Source: Clostridia bacterium (GTDB taxonomy: Bacteria > Bacillota > Peptococcia > DRI-13 > SM3-B62). From it: a DNA stretch of 64,000 nt. Below the pieces are notes generated by a model, which was not told the DNA's origin, searched no databases, and saw only the letters and a list, made by a program, of their open reading frames with translations. How positions within the stretch are numbered: the stretch's first letter is position 1; each line of letters begins with the position of its first letter. Of the stretch, positions 25,362-35,111 are shown piece after piece. The stretch covers positions 1-64,000 of the forward strand of contig JAHDSQ010000001.1 in the NCBI GenBank assembly GCA_018432615.1. The letters run 5' to 3'. The translations under genes and the position numbers were made by a program.

Positions 25362-26939
25362 ATGGGAAGCAGGGATGTAAAAACATTGATGTCAGCTTTG
25401 CAGCATAAAGGAAAACCTGTCCATATATTAGAGCGGTGGACAGATTGTTTTTTGCTCGTTATGTTTGCGGTTTTTCCGTTATGGACAGGTGCAAACGGAT
25501 ATGCTGTGATTACCCATGCAAAGTATACTTTTTTTAGGGGAGCCGCTAGTATATACCTAATCGGGATGGTAGTCATAACTGCTGAAATGTTTTTTATCGG
25601 GGCAAAGGAAAGTATTGATGTAAAAAGGTTTTATCGAGATATTTCGTTTTCCCAAAAATTTATTTTGGTATATTTAACAGCCATCTTAATCTCTGCCCTA
25701 CTATCCGATTTTTCGGATGTTGTGTGGATAGGTAATCGGAGGTATGAGGGGTTTTTTACACAATTGCTCTATGTCGGGATATTTTGGGGCCTTGCTTCCT
25801 ACGGAAGGCCAAAGCCTATGCATTTGCTTGCTTTTGCGCTGGCTATGTCTTTAAATTCCTTTTTGGTTACGGCACAATTCCTTGGGTATAACCCCTTCGA
25901 GCTTTATCCCCAAGGGTTGAATTTCCATGATAGGTATTTAGCATATACCGGTGAGTTTTTAGGGACAATCGGCAATTCCGATCTTTTGTCAGCCTTATTA
26001 ACTATTGCTGTGCCTTTGCTGGTCTGCGGATACATGATGCTAAAAGAAAAATGGCGATGGGTGTTGTTGATTTCTACCGTTCTAAGCTGGTGGTCTCTTT
26101 TGCTTTCGGAAGTATCGGGGGGTATTGTCGGCATTGTAGTGGGAGTATTTCTGGTCATCCCTGTTATAATGTCTGACGAGCAATATCAACAGCGCATTTT
26201 AGTGGTAGGAGCTATATTCTGTAGCGTTACAGCATTTTTCTCAGCTATTGAATATTCATATATAGGAAAGACACTCGAGTTTGGTTTTAATCCGTCAGAA
26301 GGGACATTGATTTTTTTTAGCACGGCTATCGCGCTTGTTCTTCTGATGAAAGCACTTAATACTTTCAATACGGGTGGAAGGAGGTATTACGACAAAAGAA
26401 TATTTTATTTGGTGCAAGCGGTAACCTTAATTATTGTTTTTTTGCTCTTATTCTCTTATTCAGGAACGACATGCTTGTTGTACGAGGCATCCCAAATATT
26501 ACACGGTAATATTCTCGATTCCTTCGGGAGCTCTAGAATAGCTATCTGGCGTAATGCTATGGCTGTAGTTCCGGAGAAGCTGTTCTTCGGCGGTGGTCCC
26601 GACACTCTTGAATTGCGAATAAACTTAACATTCGAGAATACAATGAAATCGGGAGTTTTGCTCAGGGCGGCTGTTGACGTGGCACATAATGAGTACCTGA
26701 ACATACTCGCCAACACCGGGCTTATCAGTCTGACAGCTTATCTGGCGGCGCTCATCTCTGTATATAAGAGATGGGTTAGCCGGGAAGCCTTGGTTAAACC
26801 CCTTCTGACATGGAGTCTGCCGTTACTATGCTATTGCATTCAAGCATTTTTTGGCATAAGTCAGTGTGTTACGGCACCATTTTTTTGGATTCTTTTTGGT
26901 TTGTTTGAAAGTGAACTGAGGAAAGGAACGGTGTTTTAA
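25362..26939 (+). CDS. O-antigen ligase/polymerase-like membrane protein
   Basis: The 525-residue protein has about 12 helices and a large extracytoplasmic loop (~residues 400-455) carrying the conserved HNEYLNILANTGLISL motif of the O-antigen ligase (Wzy_C/RfaL/PilO) family. These enzymes join or polymerise lipid-linked glycans, and in Gram-positive bacteria they act in surface polysaccharide or glycoprotein assembly. GAGGGTG precedes the ATG. The downstream surface-protein gene lies within ~40 bp, so the product may modify it. That link is inference. Confidence 0.85.
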   Translation: MGSRDVKTLMSALQHKGKPVHILERWTDCFLLVMFAVFPLWTGANGYAVITHAKYTFFRGAASIYLIGMVVITAEMFFIGAKESIDVKRFYRDISFSQKFILVYLTAILISALLSDFSDVVWIGNRRYEGFFTQLLYVGIFWGLASYGRPKPMHLLAFALAMSLNSFLVTAQFLGYNPFELYPQGLNFHDRYLAYTGEFLGTIGNSDLLSALLTIAVPLLVCGYMMLKEKWRWVLLISTVLSWWSLLLSEVSGGIVGIVVGVFLVIPVIMSDEQYQQRILVVGAIFCSVTAFFSAIEYSYIGKTLEFGFNPSEGTLIFFSTAIALVLLMKALNTFNTGGRRYYDKRIFYLVQAVTLIIVFLLLFSYSGTTCLLYEASQILHGNILDSFGSSRIAIWRNAMAVVPEKLFFGGGPDTLELRINLTFENTMKSGVLLRAAVDVAHNEYLNILANTGLISLTAYLAALISVYKRWVSREALVKPLLTWSLPLLCYCIQAFFGISQCVTAPFFWILFGLFESELRKGTVF

Positions 26940-26976
26940 ATAACTGGTTTTCCTTAATCTCTCTCTGCTGCTGATT

Positions 26977-29900
26977 TTGACCGTGTCAGTGGTGGCTTTT
27001 GGCGTTGATAGTTCTGGCGGAGGCTCTGGTACACCGGTTATTCCCGACGATTTGACAGTGCCTGCCTCGCCGAGCGATTTGACCGTTTTACATGAGGGCA
27101 ATCAGATGATCCAGTTAGGCTGGTCGGCTCCCGCAGCAGAGCCTGAACTGGAGAGTTACCAAATGGACTATAAAGCAGCAGAGTCCGCTACATGGAATAT
27201 TGCTTGTGACACTATCAGTGCTGCCGCAACTACTTATACCCAGAGTGGTTTGACCAACGGAACTACCTATCAATTCAGGCTTAAAGCCCTTGTGTCGGGA
27301 AACTGGTCTGAATATTCTTCGCTTGTATCCGGGACTCCCCAGGATTCCGGAGGTAGTATTGGAGTATTTGATGGTGCCAGCAGATTTACATCAATCGCTG
27401 AAATCGATAAGACTAGTATTGCTGCATATGGTCTTGAGTCAGCCACGGTAACGGTACACGTTTACGATGCTGAAAATGATGCCGCAGAAGCGGGGGAGTC
27501 AGTCTATTTCACTTCTAATCGGGCACCGGTTGAGCAGTTCATGGACGCTTACGGAACGGAATTGACACCGGCGGCAGGGAATGTATATTGTCTTCAAACT
27601 GATGCGGAGGGGAAGGTCATTTTCAAAGTAAAGTCCTCTATGCTTGGGAATGCCCTTATCGGCGTTGGCTTATTGCCCGGCGAGACTGGGACAACAGACC
27701 TTTATGCATACCTTAACGAATGGGCCGGTGCCACAGCGGAAACTTGCGGTCTCATAAATACTCATAGTATTACCATAACGGAACCTCAAGCCAATAGCCT
27801 AGTTATTACAACCTACCCGACTAAACTGACATATCGGTACGGTGAATCTCTTCAGGTTGCAGGGGGAGTAATTACAATTACAACAAGTTCCCCTGAAATC
27901 AGTCCGGATATTCCTCTTTCTATAGACATGGTAAGCGGATATGACAGCAGAACTTTGGGTGAACAAACTCTAACGGTAACATTTGGCGGTAAAACCACAA
28001 CATATAATGTTAATGTGGAAGACTTAGAGCGGGCCCAAAGCATTACGATGTTTATTGGAGCAACAGGGTATGTACAGGATAGGGTGGCAAAAGTTGCTGA
28101 TGTAGCGCCATTCATCCAGGATGGGCGCGCCTTTGGGCCTGTACATCATATTGCTGAGGGTTTTGGCGCGCTTGTTGATTGGGACGAAAAAAAGACCTTA
28201 ACCTTGACTCGTTCCGACAGGACGTTGACCATCGTAAAAGGTTCCAATATTATTACAAAGGTTGCCGGTGGAGTTACTACCACTCATGAAGCTGCAGAGG
28301 TAGCCATCCTTAAGGATGGCTATATTGTCCTGCCAGTTCGGGCCATCGCGGATATGTTTGATGCGGTCTTATACTATGATGCGGCCAGTCAAGCTGTAAC
28401 CTTTAGTAACGGAATATTTGATGGGGCTGACAGATTTGTTTCAACCACAGCAATTGACAAGGAAATTGTAGTAGCAGATGCGGTTGATATGGCTACGGTC
28501 ACTGTTTATGTTAGAGATTCCGGCTGCGATGATGCAGGAGCAGGGGAATTAGTCTATTTTGCTTCCAAACGAGGAGCAAATGACCAATTTACTGACGATA
28601 CCGGGACGGAATTGACACCGGTGGCAGGGAATGTATATATGCTCCAAACTGATTCCAAGGGCAAGGTTATCTTCAAGGTTAAGTCTGCTGATTACGGGTA
28701 TGCCGATATCGGCATAGGCTTATTACCCGGAGATACAGATACGACAGACCTTTATGCGTATCTCAACGAAATTGCCGGAGCCACTGCGGAGGCTTGCGGC
28801 TACATAGATACACATTATTTTAAGTTCAAATCGACTGTTACCACAAGCATTGCCATAAAGACCTGTCCGACTAAGCTGACCTATCAAAAAGATGAAAGCC
28901 TCGATGTATCAGGTGGGGTGATAGCTGTAATTCCGGGGATTCCTGAGGCAAGTGCAGATATTCCGCTTATTGCGGAAATGGTAAGCGGATTCAGCAGTGC
29001 GACTCTGGGTGAAAAAACATTAACGGTGACATACGATGGCAAAACCACAACATATATGATTACTGTTGCTGCTGCCAGCACTCCTCCCAATGGTGGTGCT
29101 GCCCCAACACCTGTTGTAACACCGCCACCTGTGATAAAGACATATGAATCACCTCTTTCGAATCCGATTACCCCGGGGGATAAGGAACTTGATAAAAATC
29201 TCAAAGAGACAGGCAAAGCTATAGTTGATCTTTCTAACTATAACAATCGGCTTATTGACCTTTCACCCACAACGTTACTTGATCTAACCAAAGATAATAA
29301 GCCGCTCAACGTACAGGGCTCCGGGGTCAAGATTGAGTTTTCTCCGGCCGTGAATTCAACAATAGCGGGATCGCTGCAGAATAATCAGACTGTACAAATA
29401 GGGGCACAGGAGATATCAAGTGCGGAGAAGGAGAAGCTTCTGGCGAATGCACCTATCGGGGAAAGTACGGGTATATTTGAAATAGGCGGCAAAGTATTTG
29501 ATTTTACCGCTCAGATTGTCGCAACCGGCGGGGGCAATGACACGCCAACTAAAATTACCGGTTTTTCCGAACCTGTACCGGTGACAATCGATTTGTCCGG
29601 GTTGGATTTGACCCCGGAAGAAATCAGCAATCTTTGTGGTGTCAGATTGGAAAAAGACGACAAGGGAGAAATAGTACCCGTTTTATTGGGTGGAACCTAT
29701 GACAGTGAGAGCAAGACATTCACCTTCTATACGGAAAGATTCAGCCACTACACTGTCTTCAAGAAAAGAAACCTTGTAAAAATGAATCTTACTATCGGGG
29801 CTGATATCTTAGTTTTAAACGGAGCAACTAAAAAGATGGATGTACCCCCCAGCATTATCAACAACAGAACCATGGTTCCCCTGCGTTTTATCGGTGAAGC

Positions 29901-30123
29901 GATAGGAGCGACCTTTGACTGGGACGAAATAACCAGAACCGTGACCTTCACATCTGAAGGAAAAGAAGTAAAGCTAGAAATAGATAAACCCGGGCCGGGA
30001 TTGGATACGCCTGCCACTATAGTTTCAGGCCGGACCCTGGTGCCCTTGCGCTATATCACCGAAGCATTTGGGGCTCAGGTTATGTGGTTCCCGTCAACTA
30101 AGACCGTGTCTGTGGTTAAATAG
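26977..30123 (+). CDS. Large secreted stalk-domain surface protein
   Basis: From the TTG at 26977 the product is 1048 residues. The hydrophobic start (VSVVAFG) looks like the end of a signal peptide. The frame is open back to 26944 (LVFLNLSLLLIL) but has no ATG, GTG or TTG with a ribosome binding site there, so the true start may be non-standard or frameshifted. An FN3 domain (~28-125) is followed by two ~130-residue repeats (at ~128 and ~483, each with LTPxAGNVYxLQTD and DLYAYLNE). Ig-like segments follow each repeat, a stalk-type domain lies between them (~350-475), and a C-terminal stalk domain (~920-1048) has MVPLRFIGEAIGA. It is probably a cell-wall-associated partner of the O-antigen-ligase-like enzyme. 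Confidence 0.85.
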   Translation: MTVSVVAFGVDSSGGGSGTPVIPDDLTVPASPSDLTVLHEGNQMIQLGWSAPAAEPELESYQMDYKAAESATWNIACDTISAAATTYTQSGLTNGTTYQFRLKALVSGNWSEYSSLVSGTPQDSGGSIGVFDGASRFTSIAEIDKTSIAAYGLESATVTVHVYDAENDAAEAGESVYFTSNRAPVEQFMDAYGTELTPAAGNVYCLQTDAEGKVIFKVKSSMLGNALIGVGLLPGETGTTDLYAYLNEWAGATAETCGLINTHSITITEPQANSLVITTYPTKLTYRYGESLQVAGGVITITTSSPEISPDIPLSIDMVSGYDSRTLGEQTLTVTFGGKTTTYNVNVEDLERAQSITMFIGATGYVQDRVAKVADVAPFIQDGRAFGPVHHIAEGFGALVDWDEKKTLTLTRSDRTLTIVKGSNIITKVAGGVTTTHEAAEVAILKDGYIVLPVRAIADMFDAVLYYDAASQAVTFSNGIFDGADRFVSTTAIDKEIVVADAVDMATVTVYVRDSGCDDAGAGELVYFASKRGANDQFTDDTGTELTPVAGNVYMLQTDSKGKVIFKVKSADYGYADIGIGLLPGDTDTTDLYAYLNEIAGATAEACGYIDTHYFKFKSTVTTSIAIKTCPTKLTYQKDESLDVSGGVIAVIPGIPEASADIPLIAEMVSGFSSATLGEKTLTVTYDGKTTTYMITVAAASTPPNGGAAPTPVVTPPPVIKTYESPLSNPITPGDKELDKNLKETGKAIVDLSNYNNRLIDLSPTTLLDLTKDNKPLNVQGSGVKIEFSPAVNSTIAGSLQNNQTVQIGAQEISSAEKEKLLANAPIGESTGIFEIGGKVFDFTAQIVATGGGNDTPTKITGFSEPVPVTIDLSGLDLTPEEISNLCGVRLEKDDKGEIVPVLLGGTYDSESKTFTFYTERFSHYTVFKKRNLVKMNLTIGADILVLNGATKKMDVPPSIINNRTMVPLRFIGEAIGATFDWDEITRTVTFTSEGKEVKLEIDKPGPGLDTPATIVSGRTLVPLRYITEAFGAQVMWFPSTKTVSVVK

Positions 30124-30168
30124 CTTGCATGAAACTCTGCTATTTATGTTATTGCTGAATTAAAAAGT

Positions 30169-30279
30169 CTATGTATCCGGCTTATCCCTACCACCGATGA
30201 ACTCAATATGCTGCAGAATATTGTGTTCTAAAAGAGTGGCCACCTCAGAAATGTATTCCGAGGTGGCCATTTCACTGCA
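30169..30279 (-). pseudogene. Fragment of a gene related to the one at 44691-45077
   Basis: The minus strand reads EMATSEYISEVATLLEHNIL and then QHIEFIGGRDKPDT to a stop. This closely parallels GELATSEYIAEVAVLLEEYI and QYIEQIGGKDK in the 128-residue protein at 44691-45077. Only about 35 residues remain, with no start or upstream part, so it is a decayed copy. The strong GGCCACCTC/GAGGTGGCC hairpin here (30238-30268) falls inside the old coding region. Confidence 0.7.
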
Positions 30280-30372
30280 TTTCTCTACCCTTCTAAGGCC
30301 TACCTGAGATTTGCTCCAAGACAAATGATATAATAACGTTAAAGCACGAAAATAAGGAAGTGATAAAAAATT

Positions 30373-31161
30373 ATGCTTGGTGCTATTGTAGGTGATATCG
30401 TTGGTTCGGTTTACGAAAGAGATGGAATCAAGAGTAAGGACTTTCCGCTCTTTAAAGCAGGGTGTACTTTTACCGATGACACGGTAATGACTGTAGCGGT
30501 GGCCGAAGGATTGCTTAACGGTGGTCAGGCAGAAGACTTTATCACGGCGATGAAGAAGTACGGTCAGCTCTATCCTGAGGCTAGATACGGGAGGCGTTTC
30601 CGAGAATGGGTGCTTTCTGATGATCCCAATCCCTATTACAGTGACGGGAACGGAGCGGCTATGCGGGTTTCGCCGGTAGCTTGGGCCTTCGATACCTTAA
30701 ACCAGGTAGAAAAAGCAGCCGCCCTTACTGCCTCCGTGACCCATAATCACCCTGAAGGTATTAAAGGGGCACAGGCAACCGCGGCAGCCATTTTTCTGAC
30801 ACGTCAGGGCGCGACACGAGCAGAGGTTAGAGAATATATTCAGCAACAATATGGTTATGATTTAAGCCGCAGTCTGGAGGAAATACGCCCTGACTATAAG
30901 TTTTACAGGAGTTGTAAGGAGACAGTGCCCGAAGGTGTGACGGCTTTTCTGGAAAGCAATGATTTTGAAGATGCGCTGCGGAATGCCGTTTCCTTAGGAG
31001 GTGACAGTGACACCTTAGGGGCTATTGCCGGCAGCATTGCCGAAGCAGCTTATGGTGTGCCGGAAGAAATTGCAAAGCAGGTGCTATCTTTTCTGGATGA
31101 ACGTCTGCTTCAGGTGTATACTCGCTTCGGTTCGTTTAAAGAACATTTATGCAGAAGTTGA
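30373..31161 (+). CDS. ADP-ribosylglycohydrolase family protein
   Basis: The 262-residue protein is a DraG-type hydrolase with the metal-binding motifs GDIVGSVYE, FTDDTVMT (residues ~35-42) and GGDSDTLGAIAG near the C-terminus. It removes ADP-ribose from proteins, nucleic acids or small molecules. Spacing and metal ligands look complete. No nitrogenase or DraT gene is nearby, so a nitrogenase role is not supported. AAGGAAG precedes the ATG. Confidence 0.93.
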   Translation: MLGAIVGDIVGSVYERDGIKSKDFPLFKAGCTFTDDTVMTVAVAEGLLNGGQAEDFITAMKKYGQLYPEARYGRRFREWVLSDDPNPYYSDGNGAAMRVSPVAWAFDTLNQVEKAAALTASVTHNHPEGIKGAQATAAAIFLTRQGATRAEVREYIQQQYGYDLSRSLEEIRPDYKFYRSCKETVPEGVTAFLESNDFEDALRNAVSLGGDSDTLGAIAGSIAEAAYGVPEEIAKQVLSFLDERLLQVYTRFGSFKEHLCRS

Positions 31162-31215
31162 GCTAGCAAAGATACAGTTGTTCGCAAATTGGGGATAGTG
31201 TAAAGGAGAATTGAA

Positions 31216-31893
31216 ATGAATGCCAATAAACTCGTTGACACAAGAACGGATAAAGAAAAATTAACAAACAGATATACCCTGGCAGAAGAAATATTTAACA
31301 GTATCACCCATGGCATAGGGGCTTGTCTCAGCATTGCCGCGCTGGTTATACTTGTGGTTTTTGCCAGTGTACGCGGTGATGTCTGGCGCATCGTGAGCTT
31401 TAGCATCTATGGGTTCACGCTTTTCTTTCTCTACTTATCTTCTACCCTCTATCACAGTATTTGCCATGAAGGTGCTAAAAAGGTTTTGCGAAAAATTGAC
31501 CATGTCTCTATCTTCTTGTTGATAGCCGGCAGTTATACTCCCATTACACTGGTATTTATGCGGGGTGTCTGGGGTTGGACATTATTCGGTATTATCTGGT
31601 TTTTGGCTATCACGGGAATTATCCTCAACATTTTCAGTGTGGAAAAGATGAAACATCTATCCTTATGCTTATACATCGGCATGGGCTGGTTGGTAGTTAT
31701 AGCTGTTAAACCAATGTTAACGATGGTACCGACAGGTTTTTTAGTCTGGTTATTAATTGGCGGATTATTCTATACGTCTGGTGTAGTATTTTATTTATGG
31801 AAGAGACTGCCTTTTAATCACGGAATATGGCATTTGTTTGTTTTAGGCGGAAGCGTTGCTCATTACCTTGGCTTTTTATTCTATTTGGCGTAA
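31216..31893 (+). CDS. Hemolysin III/PAQR family membrane protein
   Basis: The 225-residue protein has seven helices and the HlyIII/PAQR signatures NSITHGIGACLS (residues ~29-40), STLYHS with the metal-site histidine and a C-terminal WHLFVLGGSVAHY. The three histidines and a serine/aspartate expected of the zinc site are visible. Bacterial members are involved in membrane-lipid homeostasis, and haemolysis is not general. AAAGGAG precedes the ATG, 55 bp after the hydrolase gene. Confidence 0.93.
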   Translation: MNANKLVDTRTDKEKLTNRYTLAEEIFNSITHGIGACLSIAALVILVVFASVRGDVWRIVSFSIYGFTLFFLYLSSTLYHSICHEGAKKVLRKIDHVSIFLLIAGSYTPITLVFMRGVWGWTLFGIIWFLAITGIILNIFSVEKMKHLSLCLYIGMGWLVVIAVKPMLTMVPTGFLVWLLIGGLFYTSGVVFYLWKRLPFNHGIWHLFVLGGSVAHYLGFLFYLA

Positions 31894-31957
31894 TTCAGCA
31901 TCACTTGCTAAGAGATTAAAACAAGGTTTTGCACGCGATTGAAGGAGTTGCAGACAG

Positions 31958-32719
31958 ATGTGCGAGTACTTTTGGCTCTACGAAACAGACCTACCGCCGG
32001 GTGCAGGCATCGAAACTTTCAGCGCGTTTCATCTGGCTTGGGTGACGACTGCGCTTGCTATTATCTTTCTGACGACACTTATTTACCGCAGGCGGGTTGA
32101 GGCAATACGGCGGCGGATACAAATGAGCCTGGTTTTCATCATGGTAACAATCCAGCTTTTCTCGTGGTTATGGACGGCTGTAATCGGGCACTACACAATT
32201 CAACAAATGCTTCCGCTGCACCTGTGCACATTATCCGTGTGGGTCGAAGCCTTTGCAGTCATCAGCGGGAGCACGCTGATGAAGGAATTTTCTCACTGCT
32301 GTGGGATGCCGGGTGCTGTTTTTGCTTTGTTGACCCCGGTTATGGGCGAGTATCCTTTTTGCAATTATTTCTATATGCAATTTTCATTAGCGCATTCGAT
32401 CCTCATTCTGCTACCGCTTTTATGGATATTTGGCGATGGTTTCCGGCCAAATATAAGAAGGCTTCCGCACTGTTTTGGCTTGCTGTTGGTTTTTGCGGGT
32501 ATTGCCGCCCTGACCAATAAGCTGGTTGGCAGTAATTATATGTTCCTGCGGTATGCGCCTTTAAACACGCCGCTTGAAGTGTTTGAGAGATGGTGCGGAA
32601 CTCCTGGATATATCATTCCCTTAATACTTCTGGTCTTTGCTGTTTGGATCATCCTCTATATCCCTTGGTTAGTGTATGAAAGTATGCAGGGGAAAAGAGG
32701 CAAAGAAATCAGTCTGTGA
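31958..32719 (+). CDS. YwaF/TIGR02206-type integral membrane protein
   Basis: The 253-residue protein has about seven helices and the family features LPLHLCTLSVW and FNYFYMQFSLAHS-like segments (here YPFCNYFYMQ). It matches the TIGR02206 family typified by Bacillus YwaF, whose function is unknown. GAAGGAG lies before the ATG, 65 bp after the HlyIII gene on the same strand. Confidence 0.85.
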   Translation: MCEYFWLYETDLPPGAGIETFSAFHLAWVTTALAIIFLTTLIYRRRVEAIRRRIQMSLVFIMVTIQLFSWLWTAVIGHYTIQQMLPLHLCTLSVWVEAFAVISGSTLMKEFSHCCGMPGAVFALLTPVMGEYPFCNYFYMQFSLAHSILILLPLLWIFGDGFRPNIRRLPHCFGLLLVFAGIAALTNKLVGSNYMFLRYAPLNTPLEVFERWCGTPGYIIPLILLVFAVWIILYIPWLVYESMQGKRGKEISL

Positions 32720-32770
32720 AGACAGGGCTGTCAATAATTTTGTGGATTCTGTAGCCTTAGTGTGAGTCTC

Positions 32771-32791
32771 TCTTCTTTCGATGAGTTTGCA
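32771..32791 (+). repeat. 21-bp match to hsdR coding sequence
   Basis: The 21 bases here are identical to 43178-43198 in hsdR, where they encode SSFDEFA. The same peptide can be read here (VSLSSFDEFALIKQ, then stop). It is either a scrap of a second hsdR or a recombination footprint at the left side of the accessory region. Confidence 0.45.
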
Positions 32792-32913
32792 CTCATTAAG
32801 CAGTAATTAGCAGGAAGATCGTCTATGTTACTCCCCAAAAACCTGAATGAAAGATTGCAAATTTGGCTATACTCTACTATACTGATACTAATTGATACTA
32901 TAATATATCAAAG

Positions 32914-34104
32914 GTGATGAGAGTGGACGCCGTGCTTTTTGCAAAAATGATTTCGGACAAGAGCGTGACTGATCTGAAAAAGTTAGGTTACAAATATCCA
33001 CAGGCCGATATCAAGGAATTTGTCGACCTGCTTAGAGTCGGCTTTTACAAGACTCTGCCGCTGAAGGATTTTAGCGGGAAGAGTATAGTCTATCTGGGAA
33101 GCATTGCACAAGTCCATATGTCCGCGGCGAAGGTGCTGTTGACGCCGCAAAACAGTATCCGGCTTTATGGTGTCAAGGCCATGGAGGAGGAGATCATCTC
33201 CACCTTTACCATTGAGCAGATTGACTTCTCCAGGGAAAGCGTGCGCAAAATTTTGTCTGGCTATGCGCCTGCAGACGAAAGCGAGAATCGTATCTACGGC
33301 ATGAAAAAGGGGCTTGAGTTTATTAGCGATCCCCATAACAAAATCAGTGAAGAAACCATGTATTACCTCTATGAGATTACCATCGGAGATTTTCTCCCTC
33401 GAGAGGATTGTCTGCTGCCCGGAAACAAATACCGGCATGGCAGCGTTTATATCGTCGACGAAAAGGTTGAGCACACCGGTTTGCCCTGGCAGAAACTTTC
33501 GGAATACATGGACGATCTGATTGCCTTTATTCAAGAGGATTCGGATATTAACGATTTAATCAAAGCCGCATTGATCCATTTTTATATTGCCTATCTGCAT
33601 CCTTATTTTGACGGCAACGGAAGAATGGCGCGTCTGTTGCATCTCTGGTATCTGGTGCAGCAGGGCTATTCCTCGGTTCTGTTTATTCCTCTTTCTGAGT
33701 ACATTGGAAAAAGCCGCAAGGGCTATTACGATGCCTATACGCTTGCCGAGAGCAACGCCGGCATTAGCGGCGTGATGGACGCAACGCCTTTTCTGGTCTA
33801 CTTCATCGAGCATGTCTATCATAAGCTGGGCAACGCGCTGCCCGCGCCTAGGACTACGGATGAGTTCCGCAAGGCGCTGGAGCGCGGCAAGGTAACAGAG
33901 AAGGAAAATGCTTTATGGCAATTCGTCCTTTCTGCATACGGAGAAAGTGAGTTCTCCACCAAGCAGCTGGAAAAGGATTTCGGCAACGCCGCTTATGCTA
34001 CAATCCGTAGCTTCGTGCTGAAGTTTGAAAAGCTCGGGCTACTCTGTTCCGCGAAATACGGGAATCGGGTCAAATATCAAATTGCAAATCGGGAGGTCGG
34101 TTAA
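32914..34104 (+). CDS. Fic domain protein
   Basis: The ~395-residue protein carries the Fic motif HPYFDGNGRMARLL at about residue 226, which transfers AMP or another nucleotide to a target hydroxyl. A STFTIEQI segment near residue 92 occupies the place of the inhibitory helix motif (S/T)xxxE(G/N), with Q in the last position. The C-terminal ~80 residues look like a winged-helix DNA-binding domain (STKQLEKDFGNAAYATIRSF). GTG at 32914, ATG at 32917 or GTG at 32923 are possible starts, and AAGGTGATGA suits the last. Homologues often sit with restriction or toxin genes, as here. Confidence 0.9.
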   Translation: MMRVDAVLFAKMISDKSVTDLKKLGYKYPQADIKEFVDLLRVGFYKTLPLKDFSGKSIVYLGSIAQVHMSAAKVLLTPQNSIRLYGVKAMEEEIISTFTIEQIDFSRESVRKILSGYAPADESENRIYGMKKGLEFISDPHNKISEETMYYLYEITIGDFLPREDCLLPGNKYRHGSVYIVDEKVEHTGLPWQKLSEYMDDLIAFIQEDSDINDLIKAALIHFYIAYLHPYFDGNGRMARLLHLWYLVQQGYSSVLFIPLSEYIGKSRKGYYDAYTLAESNAGISGVMDATPFLVYFIEHVYHKLGNALPAPRTTDEFRKALERGKVTEKENALWQFVLSAYGESEFSTKQLEKDFGNAAYATIRSFVLKFEKLGLLCSAKYGNRVKYQIANREVG

Positions 34105-34140
34105 CCCTTAGTGGGTCAGTCGACCTCCCGATTTTGTGGG
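34090..34140 (+). terminator. Intrinsic terminator of the Fic gene
   Basis: A 10-bp stem (CGGGAGGTCG, 34090-34099, with CGACCTCCCG, 34121-34130) is followed by ATTTTGTGGGTTTTTT. The first arm overlaps the last codons of the fic gene. Confidence 0.8.
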
Positions 34141-34289
34141 TTTTTTGGGCGGATTAGAATGGTTGCTCCGTTATTAAATAGTTGCGGTTGTTGCTAAGGT
34201 ACTATAAATTTATTCGCCCATTAGCCAATGCAACAGATTAACTTGCCTGATACCCTCGTAGTTCGAACCTACTCCAACTTCGTCAAGAG

Positions 34290-35026
34290 TTAAAAGCATT
34301 TTAGGGTGGTTGTCTGGTATTTTTTCCAGCGTCGCAATTCTAAGAAAACTACATTTTCTATGAGATGTCCAATGTCGGATTCAGAACTTGATAAAAGCAT
34401 ATTCCGTATGCCTGTATCAACAATGTAGTATTTCCCCAGCGTTTTTAAGAGCTGTCGGCCTTTAATATCATAGCGATCTGCTTTATACAAGATGTAGCTA
34501 TCAGTAAGCTCTCTCAAATAGTTGTCCACAGTATTTACTGAAATCCTTCTTCCGGAAGAATTAATGGCGTCGCTTATTTTTTTTGTTGATACAGGGCAAT
34601 GCTGCTGGCAACAAATCGGACAATACTCTCCAACAGTGCGATGTCAGTAATGCCTTCCATCTTCGCAACATCTTTTACGAGAATTGTATTATATATTCCA
34701 TCGGTGAACGGAGTAACCTCAACGTCACTGCGCTCAAGCTGTGCTATATAGGGAAATGAACCGAAACGCAGATAATCATTGAAAGTTTCTCTTAGGCTTT
34801 TTTTGTTTTCGGTCTGAGCGACGCAATACTCCTTAAATGATAATGGAAGCATTTCAATCTTTATATAACGCCCTGATATAAGCGTTGCAAGCTCCCCCAA
34901 AAGCATATAGGCATTGGAACCGGTTATATATACATCCACATTCGGCTTGATATAAAGGCTGTCTACAGTTTTTTCATAGTCCTTGCAATTTTCTACTTCA
35001 TCAAGAAAGACATAGGTATATTTGCC
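34290..35026 (-). pseudogene. Broken AAA_14/DUF4143 ATPase
   Basis: Two minus-strand reading frames together match the middle and C-terminal part of the AAA_14-DUF4143 ATPase family. They read GKYTYVFLDEVENCKDYEK (Walker B region), VYITGSNAYMLLGELATLIS (sensor) and a DUF4143 part ending VFLELRRWKKYQ. The N-terminus with Walker A is missing beyond about 35026. A frameshift lies near 34590-34610 and the C-terminus is cut at 34290. The gene is therefore a remnant and not expected to work. Confidence 0.8.
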
Positions 35027-35067
35027 TTTTTACAGGCGTTCCTTTCGGTTATACGGCAATAAAATAA

Positions 35068-35111
35068 GAAAGTCAAAGTTTTTTCTCTGTACAGAAAAAA
35101 CTTTGACTTTC
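35068..35111. terminator. 19-bp perfect inverted repeat, bidirectional terminator
   Basis: Positions 35068-35086 and 35093-35111 are perfectly complementary around a 6-base loop, and each arm has a T/A-run. It can act as a terminator in either direction. It sits between the ATPase remnant and the lipoprotein gene. It could also be a small mobile repeat, but only one copy is seen. Confidence 0.65.

Noticed and set aside
30238-30268. GC-rich hairpin as a terminator of the stalk-protein gene
   Set aside because: It lies within a decayed coding fragment homologous to 44691-45077 and has only a short T run, so the structure is explained by former coding sequence.
30373-31161. Nitrogenase-regulating DraG
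   Set aside because: No nif or draT genes are near, and the broad ADP-ribosylglycohydrolase family is the safer call.
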